This document shows positions 17,217-25,944 of a stretch of DNA of 51,620 nucleotides, in pieces (the stretch's first letter is position 1; every line of letters begins with the position of its first letter). Origin of the DNA: Rickettsia typhi (lineage in GTDB: Bacteria > Pseudomonadota > Alphaproteobacteria > Rickettsiales > UBA1997); the NCBI GenBank assembly GCA_945862535.1, contig CAMAYG010000011.1, forward strand, positions 1 through 51,620, in the 5' to 3' direction. The notes beneath the pieces are model-generated. The model saw only the letters and a program-made list of their open reading frames with translations, was not told where the DNA came from and ran no database searches. Both the position numbers and the translations under genes were made by a program.

Positions 17217-18527
17217 TTAGCTTTCTTGCCAAGGGATTTGCACATTAAAGTACTTGGCAATTTTTATTGCCGACACAAGGCCGTCTTCGTGGAAACCATT
17301 TCCTAAATAAGCCCCGCAGTAATAAAGGGAATCTTTCCCCTGAAGTTTTTCAATTTCTTGCTGAGTCTTGATTGATTGATAATTATACAACGGATGATAA
17401 TATTCAAACTTGGCAAAGATTTTCTCTTGGTCGATTGATTCTATTGGGTTTAAGGTAACAAAAAGCGGGTAATTGTTATCGATATTTTGTAAATTATTCA
17501 TCCAATAGGTAAAAGAGGTACTAATTGCACTGTTTTCACGATAAACCCCTTTAAAATTCCAACTCGCCCAAGCTTTTCGTCTTTTCGGCATCACAGAAAC
17601 ATCTCGATGCAAAACTGCGATATTTCTTTGAAAACTAAAGCCACTAAAAACTTTACTTATCTTTGGATGACTATATTCTAAGATGCTTTCCACCTCTTCG
17701 GTGTTGCTAGCAAAAATCACCTTGTCAAATAATTCTTCGTAGGAATTAACACCATCGGAGGTAACTAGCAAAATCTTGCCATCGTCTTTGTTAACAACAT
17801 CAACAACATTACGGTTTTTAAGGATCTTGCAATTAGGCCTATCGGAAATAATTTTAACAATTTTTTCAACATAATTTTTACTACCTCCAGCAACAGTTCG
17901 CCATTTAAATTGACGAAAGATGTTTAACAGGCGGTGATTGTCAAAAAATTTAATTAGTTGCGATGCCGGATATATTTTAGCAAGCTCAACAGGGCAACTC
18001 CAAATTGCGGCGGTCATTGGCATTAGGTAATATTTACGGAAATATTTGCCAAATTTATGATTTTTAACTAGCCTGCCAATAGTAAGGCTACCTTCTTCGC
18101 TTTCTTCGTTTTTCGACGATCTTGCAATTATTTTTTTTGCTGTAAGGTTAAATCTGATAATATCAAATAACATTCTCCAAAAACCTGGTCTTATGAGGTT
18201 TCTCAGTTGCGAAAAAAGGGCAATCAAACTTGCACCAGAATATTCAAACTCACCTTCGTTAACCGAGGTGGAAAAAGACATTTTACTTGCATTGGTTTCT
18301 ACATCAAGATATTTAAACATTGCCGTAAGTTGCGGGTAGTTTTGCTGATTAAAAACGATGAAACCAGTATCTACAGCAATTTTTTTATCTTGATATTCGA
18401 CAACTACAGTATTGCTATGCCCTCCAAAATATTCATTTTTTTCATAACAAGTTACTTCGTGCTCAGAAGAAAGTAGCCAAGCAGTGCTAAGGCCAGAAAT
18501 TCCACTACCAACAACGGCGATTTTCAT
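17217..18527 (-). CDS. NAD(P)/FAD-binding amine-oxidase-like protein (COG2907 type)
   Basis: The N terminus MKIAVVGSGISGLSTAWLL is the dinucleotide-binding Rossmann motif GxGxxG, followed by YEKNEYFGGHSNT and DTGFIVFNQQNYP. This pattern belongs to the predicted FAD oxidoreductases that are often found with lipid genes such as cyclopropane-fatty-acid synthases. The C terminus LYYCGAYLGNGFHEDGL is the second FAD-contact motif. Length 436 is typical. The product of the next gene is a lipid acyltransferase-hydrolase, which supports a role in fatty-acyl or lipid modification, but the reaction is not known. ATG 18525-18527 is the only sensible start. Confidence 0.85.
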   Translation of the reverse strand: MKIAVVGSGISGLSTAWLLSSEHEVTCYEKNEYFGGHSNTVVVEYQDKKIAVDTGFIVFNQQNYPQLTAMFKYLDVETNASKMSFSTSVNEGEFEYSGASLIALFSQLRNLIRPGFWRMLFDIIRFNLTAKKIIARSSKNEESEEGSLTIGRLVKNHKFGKYFRKYYLMPMTAAIWSCPVELAKIYPASQLIKFFDNHRLLNIFRQFKWRTVAGGSKNYVEKIVKIISDRPNCKILKNRNVVDVVNKDDGKILLVTSDGVNSYEELFDKVIFASNTEEVESILEYSHPKISKVFSGFSFQRNIAVLHRDVSVMPKRRKAWASWNFKGVYRENSAISTSFTYWMNNLQNIDNNYPLFVTLNPIESIDQEKIFAKFEYYHPLYNYQSIKTQQEIEKLQGKDSLYYCGAYLGNGFHEDGLVSAIKIAKYFNVQIPWQES

Positions 18528-18565
18528 AATTATTGAATAGTTTACGGTTATTATTAATTTGTTAT

Positions 18566-18610
18566 AATCTATTGCTAAACAACATCAGAAGCATTGTTTA
18601 ACAATAGATT
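18566..18610 (-). terminator. Strong stem-loop after the homoserine dehydrogenase gene
   Basis: AATCTATTGCTAAACAA (18566-18582) pairs with TTGTTTAACAATAGATT (18594-18610) at 16 of 17 positions around an 11-nt loop. It lies 18 bp beyond the hom stop on the minus strand and before the FAD oxidoreductase gene. It lacks a long U-tract, so it may act as an RNA-processing or 3'-stabilising hairpin rather than a simple terminator. Confidence 0.6.
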
Positions 18611-18628
18611 GACGATCTAAAATATTAT

Positions 18629-19915
18629 TTAGCAATGAAAAATTGGCAATAATTGATAATCGATTAATATTGGGTTATTAGCCAATATCTGCTCTTTAAT
18701 GTAGCTTGCGGAAGAGTTTTTAATAATTGCTCCACAAAATAGGCTATTGGTTTTTGCATCTTCAGAAATTACTATTTTTTCTATTGGCAATTCTTTGCTA
18801 AAAATGACATCAAACAGCCCTATTTCTTGATCTTTGCGATAATTCGCAACAACATTTGCCATAAAAAAGTAATCGAGAGAGGAGTTATCGATTTTAATAA
18901 AGCTACTATTTTTTAAATTATCAGTAGTTAACCCAAAGGCTGGCTTAACAATATTATAACTTTTTTGACTAGCAATTTGTACCAAATCGGCAATAACTGC
19001 GGTTGCCGTCGCAAGACCACCCGCCCCAGCGCCAACAAAATATTGCCACCCACAATTATTGGTTAAAACGGCAATAATATTGGTTGCATCGACTACTTTT
19101 GCCATTAGGCTGTCGCTAGAAACTAGGGCCGGAGAAACATTATAGACAATCTGACCGTTTAAATCTTCTATTGTTGCAATTAATTTGATGCAATAGCCAA
19201 GATCTTTTGCCAAATTCATTTGAATGTCGGTAATTTTGGTAATTCCTGTAATATTTTCTGGCACAAAGCAAGGTTTTTGCTTCATTGCCAAAGTTGCTAA
19301 AAGAGTCAGTTTGTGAGCAGAATCGATACCGTCAATATCTGCAGTAGGATCCGCCTCGGCAAAGCCTAAATCTTTGGCACGATTAAGGGCATCTGTGAAA
19401 CTGGCACCGCTAGCAAACATTTGGCTAAGAATATAGTTGCAAGTACCATTAACTATCGCAATTATTTTGCTAATTTTATTTGCAACAAGACTGTGCTTTA
19501 AGGTATTAATAATAGGAATTGAACCACCAACAGAAGCTTCAAAACCAATATTGACAAAGTTTTTCGTAGCCAAATCCGCTAATTCATTGCCACAAAGAGC
19601 AAGTAAAGCCTTATTGGCAGTTACTAGATGCTTTTTTGCCTTTATCGTTGCAATAGCAATAGCTTTAGCAATTTCTACACCGCCAATTAATTCAACAATA
19701 ATTTCGGCATCGGTTTCGGCTATCATTAGCAGCGGATCGTTATAAAATATGGCACCAGATGGTATATTTGCTTTTGTTGTTCGGCTACTTACCGCAACAA
19801 TTTCAAAACCAGCATGCAACTGCCAGTAATCATCTTGATTTTTTAATATGTTTAAAACTTCCGAACCAACATTACCAATGCCAGCAACTGCAATTTTAGT
19901 TTTTTTGTTTTGCAT
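18629..19915 (-). CDS. hom: Homoserine dehydrogenase
   Basis: The enzyme reduces aspartate semialdehyde to homoserine with NAD(P)H, on the way to threonine and methionine. The Rossmann motif IAVAGIGNVGSEV is at 8-20. The substrate-binding and catalytic segment includes the family signature near GFAEADPTADIDGIDSAHKL. A C-terminal ACT-like domain (about 345-428) suggests allosteric control, as in the 430-residue class of this enzyme. There is no aspartokinase fusion. Threonine synthase is encoded at 30629-32038, so two steps of the pathway are present; thrB and lysC are not seen here. Hom is generally absent from Rickettsia, so this argues for a less reduced relative. Confidence 0.93.
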   Translation of the reverse strand: MQNKKTKIAVAGIGNVGSEVLNILKNQDDYWQLHAGFEIVAVSSRTTKANIPSGAIFYNDPLLMIAETDAEIIVELIGGVEIAKAIAIATIKAKKHLVTANKALLALCGNELADLATKNFVNIGFEASVGGSIPIINTLKHSLVANKISKIIAIVNGTCNYILSQMFASGASFTDALNRAKDLGFAEADPTADIDGIDSAHKLTLLATLAMKQKPCFVPENITGITKITDIQMNLAKDLGYCIKLIATIEDLNGQIVYNVSPALVSSDSLMAKVVDATNIIAVLTNNCGWQYFVGAGAGGLATATAVIADLVQIASQKSYNIVKPAFGLTTDNLKNSSFIKIDNSSLDYFFMANVVANYRKDQEIGLFDVIFSKELPIEKIVISEDAKTNSLFCGAIIKNSSASYIKEQILANNPILIDYQLLPIFHC

Positions 19916-19935
19916 TTTTTAATAAAATATAGCGA

Positions 19936-20280
19936 TTAATGTTTTTTTTGTTTTATTGAAGGACTTTTGCTAAAAAATTTTTTAAATTTATTGACCATTC
20001 CATCGAAATCTTTTGCCTGGGGCAGAGGATCTTTTCTTTTGGTAATTACCGGCCACTCTTTAGCAAAACGGCGATTTATCTCGACCCATTCAATTAAGTT
20101 TGGCTCCTCAGGAAATATTGCTTCGGCAGGGCATTCTGGCACACAGACACCGCAATCAATACAACCTTCAGGGTCTATAACTAGCATATTTTCTCCCTCG
20201 TAAAAACAATCTACAGGACAAACAGTGACGCAATCGGTGTATTTACACATAATGCAATTGTCGGTAACTACATATGTCAT
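19936..20280 (-). CDS. fdxA: Seven-iron ferredoxin FdxA
   Basis: This small electron carrier has a 3Fe-4S and a 4Fe-4S cluster. Cysteines fall in the expected order: Cys9, Cys17, Cys21 and Cys25 in the N-terminal half and Cys40, Cys43, Cys46 and Cys50 in [12 protein letters not shown]. Cys12 is an extra cysteine in the first motif. Length 114 and the tail after residue 60 match the alphaproteobacterial FdxA type. The gene is 20 bp from hom and 9 bp from ccmC on the same strand, likely one transcript. Confidence 0.93.
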   Translation of the reverse strand: MTYVVTDNCIMCKYTDCVTVCPVDCFYEGENMLVIDPEGCIDCGVCVPECPAEAIFPEEPNLIEWVEINRRFAKEWPVITKRKDPLPQAKDFDGMVNKFKKFFSKSPSIKQKKH

Positions 20281-20289
20281 ATCTAATAT

Positions 20290-21027
20290 TTACTTAAGTT
20301 TTTCAATGTTTTTTAGTTCGATTCTATAAATTTTACTACTAATAAGAAGATTATTAATTCTAATTGCAATAATCAATAATAAATAAGAAAAATAACTAGA
20401 AGCACTAAAAATTAGTGGCTTCAACATTGCCCCATCTATTGCAATTCCTTTACTACGAAGAATGCTTGCCGGCTGATGCAAGGAATTCCAATATTCAACA
20501 GAAAATTTAATGAACGGTATATTGATAAAGCCAACAATAGCAATAATTGCTGCAATTTTTTCTGCCTGCTGATAATTTTCAAAACTCTCGAGAGCAAGCA
20601 AATAGCCACAATATAAAAAAAACAAAATTAGCATCGAGGTTAGCCTAGCATCCCAAACCCACCAAGCACCCCAAATTGGCTTCCCCCATATTGCACCTGT
20701 AATTAGTGTGATTGCGGTAAAAAATAGCCCCGGAACAGCGATAGCCTTAGAAATAAGATAATAAAATGGCGAACGAAAAATAAATGCTAAGATGCTAAAA
20801 ACAGCAATAGAGCTATATATCAGTAACGAAAACCAAGCAGCAGGAACATGAATATACATCATTCTTACTGCATTACCCTGTTGGTAGTCTGGTGGCGAAT
20901 TAGTAACAGCAGAAAAAGCAAAAACAAAAGACAAGCAAAAAGCCCCAGCTAATAAAAGGACAATGATTTTGTAGTAATTATTAAAGTTTTTAACATTAAT
21001 AAGGCGGTTGATAAAATAAAAAAACAT
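20290..21027 (-). CDS. ccmC: Haem exporter/handling protein CcmC
   Basis: CcmC presents haem to CcmE for cytochrome c maturation in the inner membrane. Six hydrophobic helices can be traced. The tryptophan-rich haem-binding motif WGAWWVWDARLTS lies near 120-132, and the two conserved haem-ligand histidines are in MMYIHVPAAW and NSLHQPAS. Length 245 is normal. No other ccm gene is adjacent; scattered ccm genes are usual in Rickettsiales. Confidence 0.93.
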   Translation of the reverse strand: MFFYFINRLINVKNFNNYYKIIVLLLAGAFCLSFVFAFSAVTNSPPDYQQGNAVRMMYIHVPAAWFSLLIYSSIAVFSILAFIFRSPFYYLISKAIAVPGLFFTAITLITGAIWGKPIWGAWWVWDARLTSMLILFFLYCGYLLALESFENYQQAEKIAAIIAIVGFINIPFIKFSVEYWNSLHQPASILRSKGIAIDGAMLKPLIFSASSYFSYLLLIIAIRINNLLISSKIYRIELKNIEKLK

Positions 21028-21153
21028 ATTTTAAGAATAAGAATGGCCAGTTGAAAATATTGACTAAAGCCATAGCTAGCTGAAAATATAACATTAATGT
21101 ATTGAGTATTTGCCGATAATTTTGTGAAATTGCCAAATCAAGACCCAATTATA

Positions 21154-21249
21154 TTATTTCCAAACAATAACAGCACTTTATGCGAGAATTTGTCTTGTCT
21201 TGCTAATGCAAGCGAGGCTTAGAACTAGATTGTTATTTTTTGGAAATAG
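21154..21249 (-). repeat. Long inverted repeat downstream of the ppiD-like gene
   Basis: TTATTTCCAAACAATAACA (21154-21172) and TGTTATTTTTTGGAAATAG (21231-21249) are complementary at 17 of 19 positions. The 58-nt interval contains a second perfect hairpin, CTTGC (21199-21203) with GCAAG (21208-21212). The element begins immediately after the stop codon of the minus-strand ppiD-like gene. It could be a terminator, an RNA-stability element or a small palindromic insertion. The rest of the 224-bp gap shows no gene. Confidence 0.55.
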
Positions 21250-21251
21250 AG

Positions 21252-23351
21252 CTATATCGCTTTTCTAAAATTTTCGTTAACTTCGACTTTAAATTTTTTC
21301 ATTAAATATTTCTGTAAAGACATATTAATTGATTCTATTTGTTTTTCCTGCGATTCCTTCTGATAATCTTCAATTTCTTTGTCACTAGCAAGATATGGCT
21401 TTTTTTCTTTATTAAAAGCGATAATAAAATGACCATTTGTATTCTTCACTACCTCGGTTATATTGCCAACTTTGGTTGAAAATAGTGCTTTGGCAATAGG
21501 AGATTCGATATCTAAATTACGATTCTCTATTTTAACATGATTAACTCTGCTAACCTCTTGATTTAATGCAAGTTTTAGATTGTATTTCTTTGCAATGGCA
21601 TCCAAAGGCTTTTTATTGCCCTGCTTTAATAGCTCTTGAGCTTCATTGGCTACTTTATTAGCTAAAAGAGATAATTCTTCTTGGATTTTTTGCTGAGTAA
21701 GCTCGGCTACAATTTCCTTTTTTACCTCTTCAAGGCTTTTTAATTTCGGCGGATTAATAGCCTCGACTTGCATTAGATATAAAGTCTTATTAGTTTGATT
21801 TGTTGAAGCTGAATTACTACCCTTAGGCGAATTTTCTTCGATTTGATAAACTTTAGATATTTGCCCAACTTTCATAGTTTTGAGGTCGGCAATAATTTGC
21901 TCTTCAATAACTTTGCTGTCTTTAACTTCCTTAATTTTTGATAAGTTGTCGAATGATGCTTCGGCAACAATGCTTTTAATGGCAATAGCCTCTTTAATTT
22001 GAGCCAAATTCTTAGTAAGGCTAAGATCTTCTATTTCGGCAATTTTTTTATTAAGAGCTTCTTCGGTTTTTTTGCTACCTATTTTATTAACGATTTCAGA
22101 CCTTATTTCTGCTAAAGGAATGGTGGCAACGGGCTTGATTTTTGCCACAGCAACCAAGTGATAGCCCATGGAAGTTTTAATAATTTCACTTATCTGATTT
22201 TCCTTTAACGAAAATGCTTTATCGGCAATTTCTTTGTACATATCGCTTTTACGAGCATCTTGCAACACCACATCTTCGTTTTTGTTAATTTTTTCTTGCC
22301 TTGCTATTTTTATAAACTTATCCGAAGCTGGCTCTGTGCCTTGAGCTTTTTTTAATAAGTTAGTAAATTTTTCTGCATTTTCTTTGGTATCAAAAAGTAG
22401 GTGATATATTGTCCTAAACTCTGGGCTTTGATATTGATTGACATTGTCTTTATATTCTTTCTCGATTTCTGATTCTGCCACTTTGATATTATCCGCTAAT
22501 TCTTTGGCAGTAAATTTGAGATATTTAACAACTGTTTTTTCTGAGGTTGTGAAACTTTCTTGGTTTTCTTTATAGAATTTTTCTAGCTCTTGTGGAGTAA
22601 AGTTGGAGGCAATTTTGACATTGCTTTGGTCTAGCGAGAGTAGGTCGGCAATTCTTTTTTCTTTTAAAAATTGTAGGCGAGATTTTGCCATTTCTGGGGT
22701 TGTTGGAACGGCAAAGATCATCGATTGCATTGCCAGAGAGGCAACAATTTCTATATTTAACAGTTTTAGATATTGCTTCTCGTTTAAATTGTTGAATTTT
22801 AGAAAATTAGAAAATTTTTCTTTATCGAAGCCACCTTCTTCCTTGGCAAATTGCAAAGATATGACTTTTTCGATTAGAAAATCGTTACTAAATTTAATAT
22901 TTAAAGCACTAACAACTTTCTCGATTAGCGAGTTATTAATTATTTGTTGCAAGATTTGACCTTGAAAAGCTGGAGAATTTACAAATGCCTGAGCTTGTGG
23001 ATTGCTTGCATATTGGCTAAGAATAAGGGTTTTTCTTCTATTTAATTCTTCTTCAAATTTTTCCTGAGAAGTTTTTATGCCATCGACCTTAACAACCCAC
23101 GGCTGATATTTACTAACTAATTGCTCGCCAAAACCAACTAATAGGAGGCTGGCAACAATTAAAACAGAAAAAACAACAAAAAAAACTTTACGGGTAAATA
23201 TCTGAGAAATAACGGCAGTCATTTTGCAAGATTTCGCTTTATTTTCCTGAGGTGTGTTGCTTGATGGATCTTTAGAAATACCACCACACCAAGATTTGAA
23301 TATTTTGTATTTCGATAATTTGTTAGCAATTGTCTTAAAGAAAGAAGTCAT
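21252..23351 (-). CDS. ppiD: PpiD-like periplasmic chaperone / peptidyl-prolyl isomerase
   Basis: The protein is probably anchored in the inner membrane by one helix (about 55-75). It carries a SurA-N-like chaperone region and a parvulin domain in the periplasm, helping outer-membrane and secreted proteins fold. The parvulin core is recognisable at FRTIYHLLFDTKENAEKF and SMGYHLVAVAKI, and a second, weaker SurA-like region follows. The 54-residue cytoplasmic N terminus is longer than in E. coli PpiD. Length 699 is somewhat larger than E. coli PpiD. It lies downstream of aroB on the minus strand but is separated by 151 bp and a hairpin. Confidence 0.85.
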   Translation of the reverse strand: MTSFFKTIANKLSKYKIFKSWCGGISKDPSSNTPQENKAKSCKMTAVISQIFTRKVFFVVFSVLIVASLLLVGFGEQLVSKYQPWVVKVDGIKTSQEKFEEELNRRKTLILSQYASNPQAQAFVNSPAFQGQILQQIINNSLIEKVVSALNIKFSNDFLIEKVISLQFAKEEGGFDKEKFSNFLKFNNLNEKQYLKLLNIEIVASLAMQSMIFAVPTTPEMAKSRLQFLKEKRIADLLSLDQSNVKIASNFTPQELEKFYKENQESFTTSEKTVVKYLKFTAKELADNIKVAESEIEKEYKDNVNQYQSPEFRTIYHLLFDTKENAEKFTNLLKKAQGTEPASDKFIKIARQEKINKNEDVVLQDARKSDMYKEIADKAFSLKENQISEIIKTSMGYHLVAVAKIKPVATIPLAEIRSEIVNKIGSKKTEEALNKKIAEIEDLSLTKNLAQIKEAIAIKSIVAEASFDNLSKIKEVKDSKVIEEQIIADLKTMKVGQISKVYQIEENSPKGSNSASTNQTNKTLYLMQVEAINPPKLKSLEEVKKEIVAELTQQKIQEELSLLANKVANEAQELLKQGNKKPLDAIAKKYNLKLALNQEVSRVNHVKIENRNLDIESPIAKALFSTKVGNITEVVKNTNGHFIIAFNKEKKPYLASDKEIEDYQKESQEKQIESINMSLQKYLMKKFKVEVNENFRKAI

Positions 23352-23427
23352 TGAAATTACATTTAGTTGTTAACATATTGATTTAAGCTAGCGAACCTAT
23401 ATTTTTACTAGCCAAAAAATAAGTTTC

Positions 23428-23455
23428 AATATTTATTTGCACTCAAATAAATATT
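23428..23455 (-). terminator. Perfect hairpin after aroB
   Basis: AATATTTATTTG (23428-23439) and CAAATAAATATT (23444-23455) pair over 12 bp with a 4-nt loop. It lies in the gap between aroB and the ppiD-like gene; on the minus strand a U-rich stretch follows about 10 nt further on. It is probably a terminator or attenuating hairpin for the hemJ-aroB transcript. Confidence 0.6.
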
Positions 23456-23502
23456 TAATAACATTTCTGAGCTTTAAAGCTAGGCAAATTAGGCAATTGC
23501 TA

Positions 23503-24645
23503 TTAATTATTCAAAAATCTCTTGAAATAATCGTCGATAATGCAAGAAAAATCTTCAAAATTAACATTTTTTACAATTTTTGCTTTACCTATATTTTCTA
23601 GCAAAATAAAAGTTAGCTTTTGATTTTCGTTTTTTTTGTCGAGAAATATTGAATTTTTTAAATTCTCAATATTCCATTCTGACTTTATTTTATAAGGGTT
23701 AAGAACAAAACCAACATCAATAAGATGACGATCAACCCTTGCGACAACTTCTGATTCGATCATTTTTAATCTATAGGCCAGGCGATTGGCAAGGCTAATA
23801 CCAATTGCCACCGCTTCTCCGTGCAAGAGTAAATTGCTGTAACCAGTTTCCTGCTCTAGAATATGGGCAAAACTATGACCAAAATTAAGTACCGCCCTTA
23901 AGTTTTGTTCTTTCTCATCTGCCACGACAATTTTTGCTTTAATTTTGCAAGATTGACTAACCGCGAAAGATAAAGTTTCGTTCGCTTGGCTATATTTACT
24001 AGATTCGACAATATTGGAGTAGTTATTTTCAAGCCAATAGAAAAAATCTAGATCTTCGATAAGACCATATTTTACAACCTCGGCATAACCATTGATTAAT
24101 TGTCGTTTTGGCAATGTCTTTAGGAAAGATAAATTACATAACACCATTTTTGGCTGATAGAAAGTCCCAATTAAATTCTTGCCAATTTTGCTATTAATTG
24201 CCGTTTTGCCACCTACAGAACTATCAACCATCGCCAATAATGTTGTTGGGACCTGAATAAAATCTACCCCCCTCAACATAGTCGAAGCAATAAAACCAGA
24301 TAAATCGCCCACTACACCACCGCCAAAGGCAATAATTAAAGATTTTCTATCTGGCTGATTGGCAATAATTTCTTCGCTTAAGTCTTGAAAAACTTTAAAA
24401 GACTTACTAGCTTCGCCCTGCTCCACTACTAACTTAATAATTGACGATAAATTTAATAAATGCAGAGCTTGCAGAAGCTCTGCTAAATGAATATTTGCAA
24501 TATTACTATCCGTGATAATAAATATTTTTTTATAATTATTGTTGCCAATAAAAACAGTTAAAGGCTTAAGATCGTAGGCAATATCGATAGAGTAACTTCT
24601 GCTAGCAAGGTCGATGCTAATTTTGGATAGATTATGATTTGCCAC
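23503..24645 (-). CDS. aroB: 3-dehydroquinate synthase
   Basis: AroB converts DAHP to 3-dehydroquinate, the second shikimate-pathway step, using NAD and a divalent metal. Visible motifs are EQGEASKSF, GGGVVGDLSGFIAS, QVPTTLLAMVDSSVGGKTAIN, NGYAEVVKYGL, NFGHSFAHILE and LLHGEAVAIG, which carry the metal ligands (Glu, His, His) and active-site lysines. Length 380 is normal. Its start is 1 bp beyond the hemJ stop, so the two are translationally close. In many alphaproteobacteria aroB sits beside aroK; no aroK is seen here. Confidence 0.96.
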   Translation of the reverse strand: MANHNLSKISIDLASRSYSIDIAYDLKPLTVFIGNNNYKKIFIITDSNIANIHLAELLQALHLLNLSSIIKLVVEQGEASKSFKVFQDLSEEIIANQPDRKSLIIAFGGGVVGDLSGFIASTMLRGVDFIQVPTTLLAMVDSSVGGKTAINSKIGKNLIGTFYQPKMVLCNLSFLKTLPKRQLINGYAEVVKYGLIEDLDFFYWLENNYSNIVESSKYSQANETLSFAVSQSCKIKAKIVVADEKEQNLRAVLNFGHSFAHILEQETGYSNLLLHGEAVAIGISLANRLAYRLKMIESEVVARVDRHLIDVGFVLNPYKIKSEWNIENLKNSIFLDKKNENQKLTFILLENIGKAKIVKNVNFEDFSCIIDDYFKRFLNN

Positions 24646-24646
24646 T

Positions 24647-25075
24647 TTATTGAAACGGTTTAAGAATAACTACAGCAACAATTGCAATCATTGTAATTGT
24701 TGGAACTTCGTTGACGATACGGAAAAATTTTTCACTGTGGCGATTGTTGTTGCTAGCAAAAGCCTTCCGCCAACGAGCAAGCATTGCATGAAATATTGCC
24801 AATATTAGTACAAGGGAAATTTTTAAATGAATCCAAATGTTTTCAAAACCAATTTCTTTGGCAAGATAAAGCCCGAAAACAAAAGAGGCAATCATTGCGG
24901 GATTCATTATGTATCTCAATAGTTTTCTTTCCATTTGTTGCAGTAACAAACAAGCTTCAGAGGCAAATTCTACCTTGCTGTGATACACGAAAATCCTTGG
25001 CAAATAAAGCAACCCTGCCATCCACGATATTATCGAGACAATGTGAAGAATTTTAATAATTTCGTAACTTTCCAT
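24647..25075 (-). CDS. hemJ: Protoporphyrinogen IX oxidase HemJ
   Basis: HemJ carries out the oxygen-linked oxidation of protoporphyrinogen IX to protoporphyrin IX in haem synthesis in many alphaproteobacteria. The short four-helix membrane protein has the family N terminus ILHIVSIISWMAGLLYLPRIFVYH with its conserved histidine, and LRYIMNPAMIASFVFGLYL in the second helix pair. Length 142 matches. It leads into aroB. Confidence 0.93.
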   Translation of the reverse strand: MESYEIIKILHIVSIISWMAGLLYLPRIFVYHSKVEFASEACLLLQQMERKLLRYIMNPAMIASFVFGLYLAKEIGFENIWIHLKISLVLILAIFHAMLARWRKAFASNNNRHSEKFFRIVNEVPTITMIAIVAVVILKPFQ

Positions 25076-25150
25076 AATTTAATTAGTTTTAATAGGGTTA
25101 AATAATACTATTTTCGATTTTTGGCTATATTATTAGATAATTCAGTTAAA

Positions 25151-25522
25151 CTATTTATAACCGCCAAAATAAGAGCCCCAAATTGAAGATTTTTGACGAA
25201 CATAATCTGAGCGATAACAATACCAAAAAGCATTACTCCAAGCTTGCTCGTAGTCGCTAGAGCTGGTCATTCTATTGCCATCAACTTTGTTACTTTCGTA
25301 AAAGCCTTTATAAAAAGTATTGCCACCAGCAGACATTCCAACTTCACAGCCAGCACTCCAGCCGTCTTTAAAATCTTTAGAAGCATTAGCTTCGATTTGC
25401 ATTGAATGATCTGGCCTTCTTCTTAATGATTTTTTAACATTTTCTTTGGCGGACTTACATTCAATTAAAAAGAGACAGAAAATTAACAGAAAAATACTAG
25501 GGATTTTGTAAGAGTGTTTCAT
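25151..25522 (-). CDS. Small exported protein with GWxxGC motif, member 2
   Basis: I do not recognise a named family. An N-terminal hydrophobic stretch (about 9-20) ends in LIECKS, which could be a lipoprotein signal with Cys22, although Glu at -1 is unusual. The mature part is about 100 residues and rich in Trp, Tyr, Gly and Ser. The motif DGWSAGCEVGMS recurs in altered form in the neighbouring gene (AGWYSGCRSALA). Both also have a second Trp/Cys cluster near the end, here AWSNAFWYCYRS. The gene is 5 bp from its relative on the same strand, so the two are probably diverged paralogues expressed together after murD. Confidence 0.7.
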   Translation of the reverse strand: MKHSYKIPSIFLLIFCLFLIECKSAKENVKKSLRRRPDHSMQIEANASKDFKDGWSAGCEVGMSAGGNTFYKGFYESNKVDGNRMTSSSDYEQAWSNAFWYCYRSDYVRQKSSIWGSYFGGYK

Positions 25523-25527
25523 TGTGA

Positions 25528-25938
25528 TTAATTTTTACCCAATAAGGAATGTTGAAATGAAGGGCGGGAAGTAAAAGTTCCGACATGTAAAATGCAAGAA
25601 AACCAACCCTGACCCCAGCCCTTATGAAAAAATGGCTTGCCCTGATATTGTGGATCTCCAAGATCTGGCCCGCCATCTTTTTTATAGACCCAAGCATTGG
25701 CAAAATTAGAATTTGCTAATGCGCTACGGCAACCAGAATACCAGCCAGCACGATATTCTACAGGGCCTTCCGGCACTTCTAGATTAAGGGTTATTGGCTG
25801 AAAAAACCCCATATTTCCAGCATGGCAAGAAACAGTGGCAATTAAAAAAAGCAATATCGTTATAAGATTAAGACAGGATAAGGCTTCGTTTAATGTGAAT
25901 TTGTAGCAGTTTTGTGTTTTTGTAGCCATTTTTAGCAT
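25528..25938 (-). CDS. Small exported protein with GWxxGC motif, member 1
   Basis: The 136-residue product has a hydrophobic N-terminal segment (about 22-38, LNLITILLFLIATVSCHAG), a signal peptide with a possible lipidated Cys. The mature part contains RAGWYSGCRSALANS and, near the C terminus, FFHKGWGQGWFSCILH. The spacing of two Gly/Trp/Cys clusters matches the next gene, so the cysteines could form a conserved disulphide. The ATG at 25938 and one at 25929 are both possible. It lies 6 bp after murD on the same strand. No function can be assigned beyond a small envelope protein. Confidence 0.7.
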   Translation of the reverse strand: MLKMATKTQNCYKFTLNEALSCLNLITILLFLIATVSCHAGNMGFFQPITLNLEVPEGPVEYRAGWYSGCRSALANSNFANAWVYKKDGGPDLGDPQYQGKPFFHKGWGQGWFSCILHVGTFTSRPSFQHSLLGKN

Positions 25939-25944
25939 TTGATA

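Noticed and set aside
17201-17260. Longer start for the acyltransferase-hydrolase fusion
   Set aside because: It overlaps the upstream oxidoreductase gene by 44 bp, and the added 20 residues show no similarity to acyltransferases.
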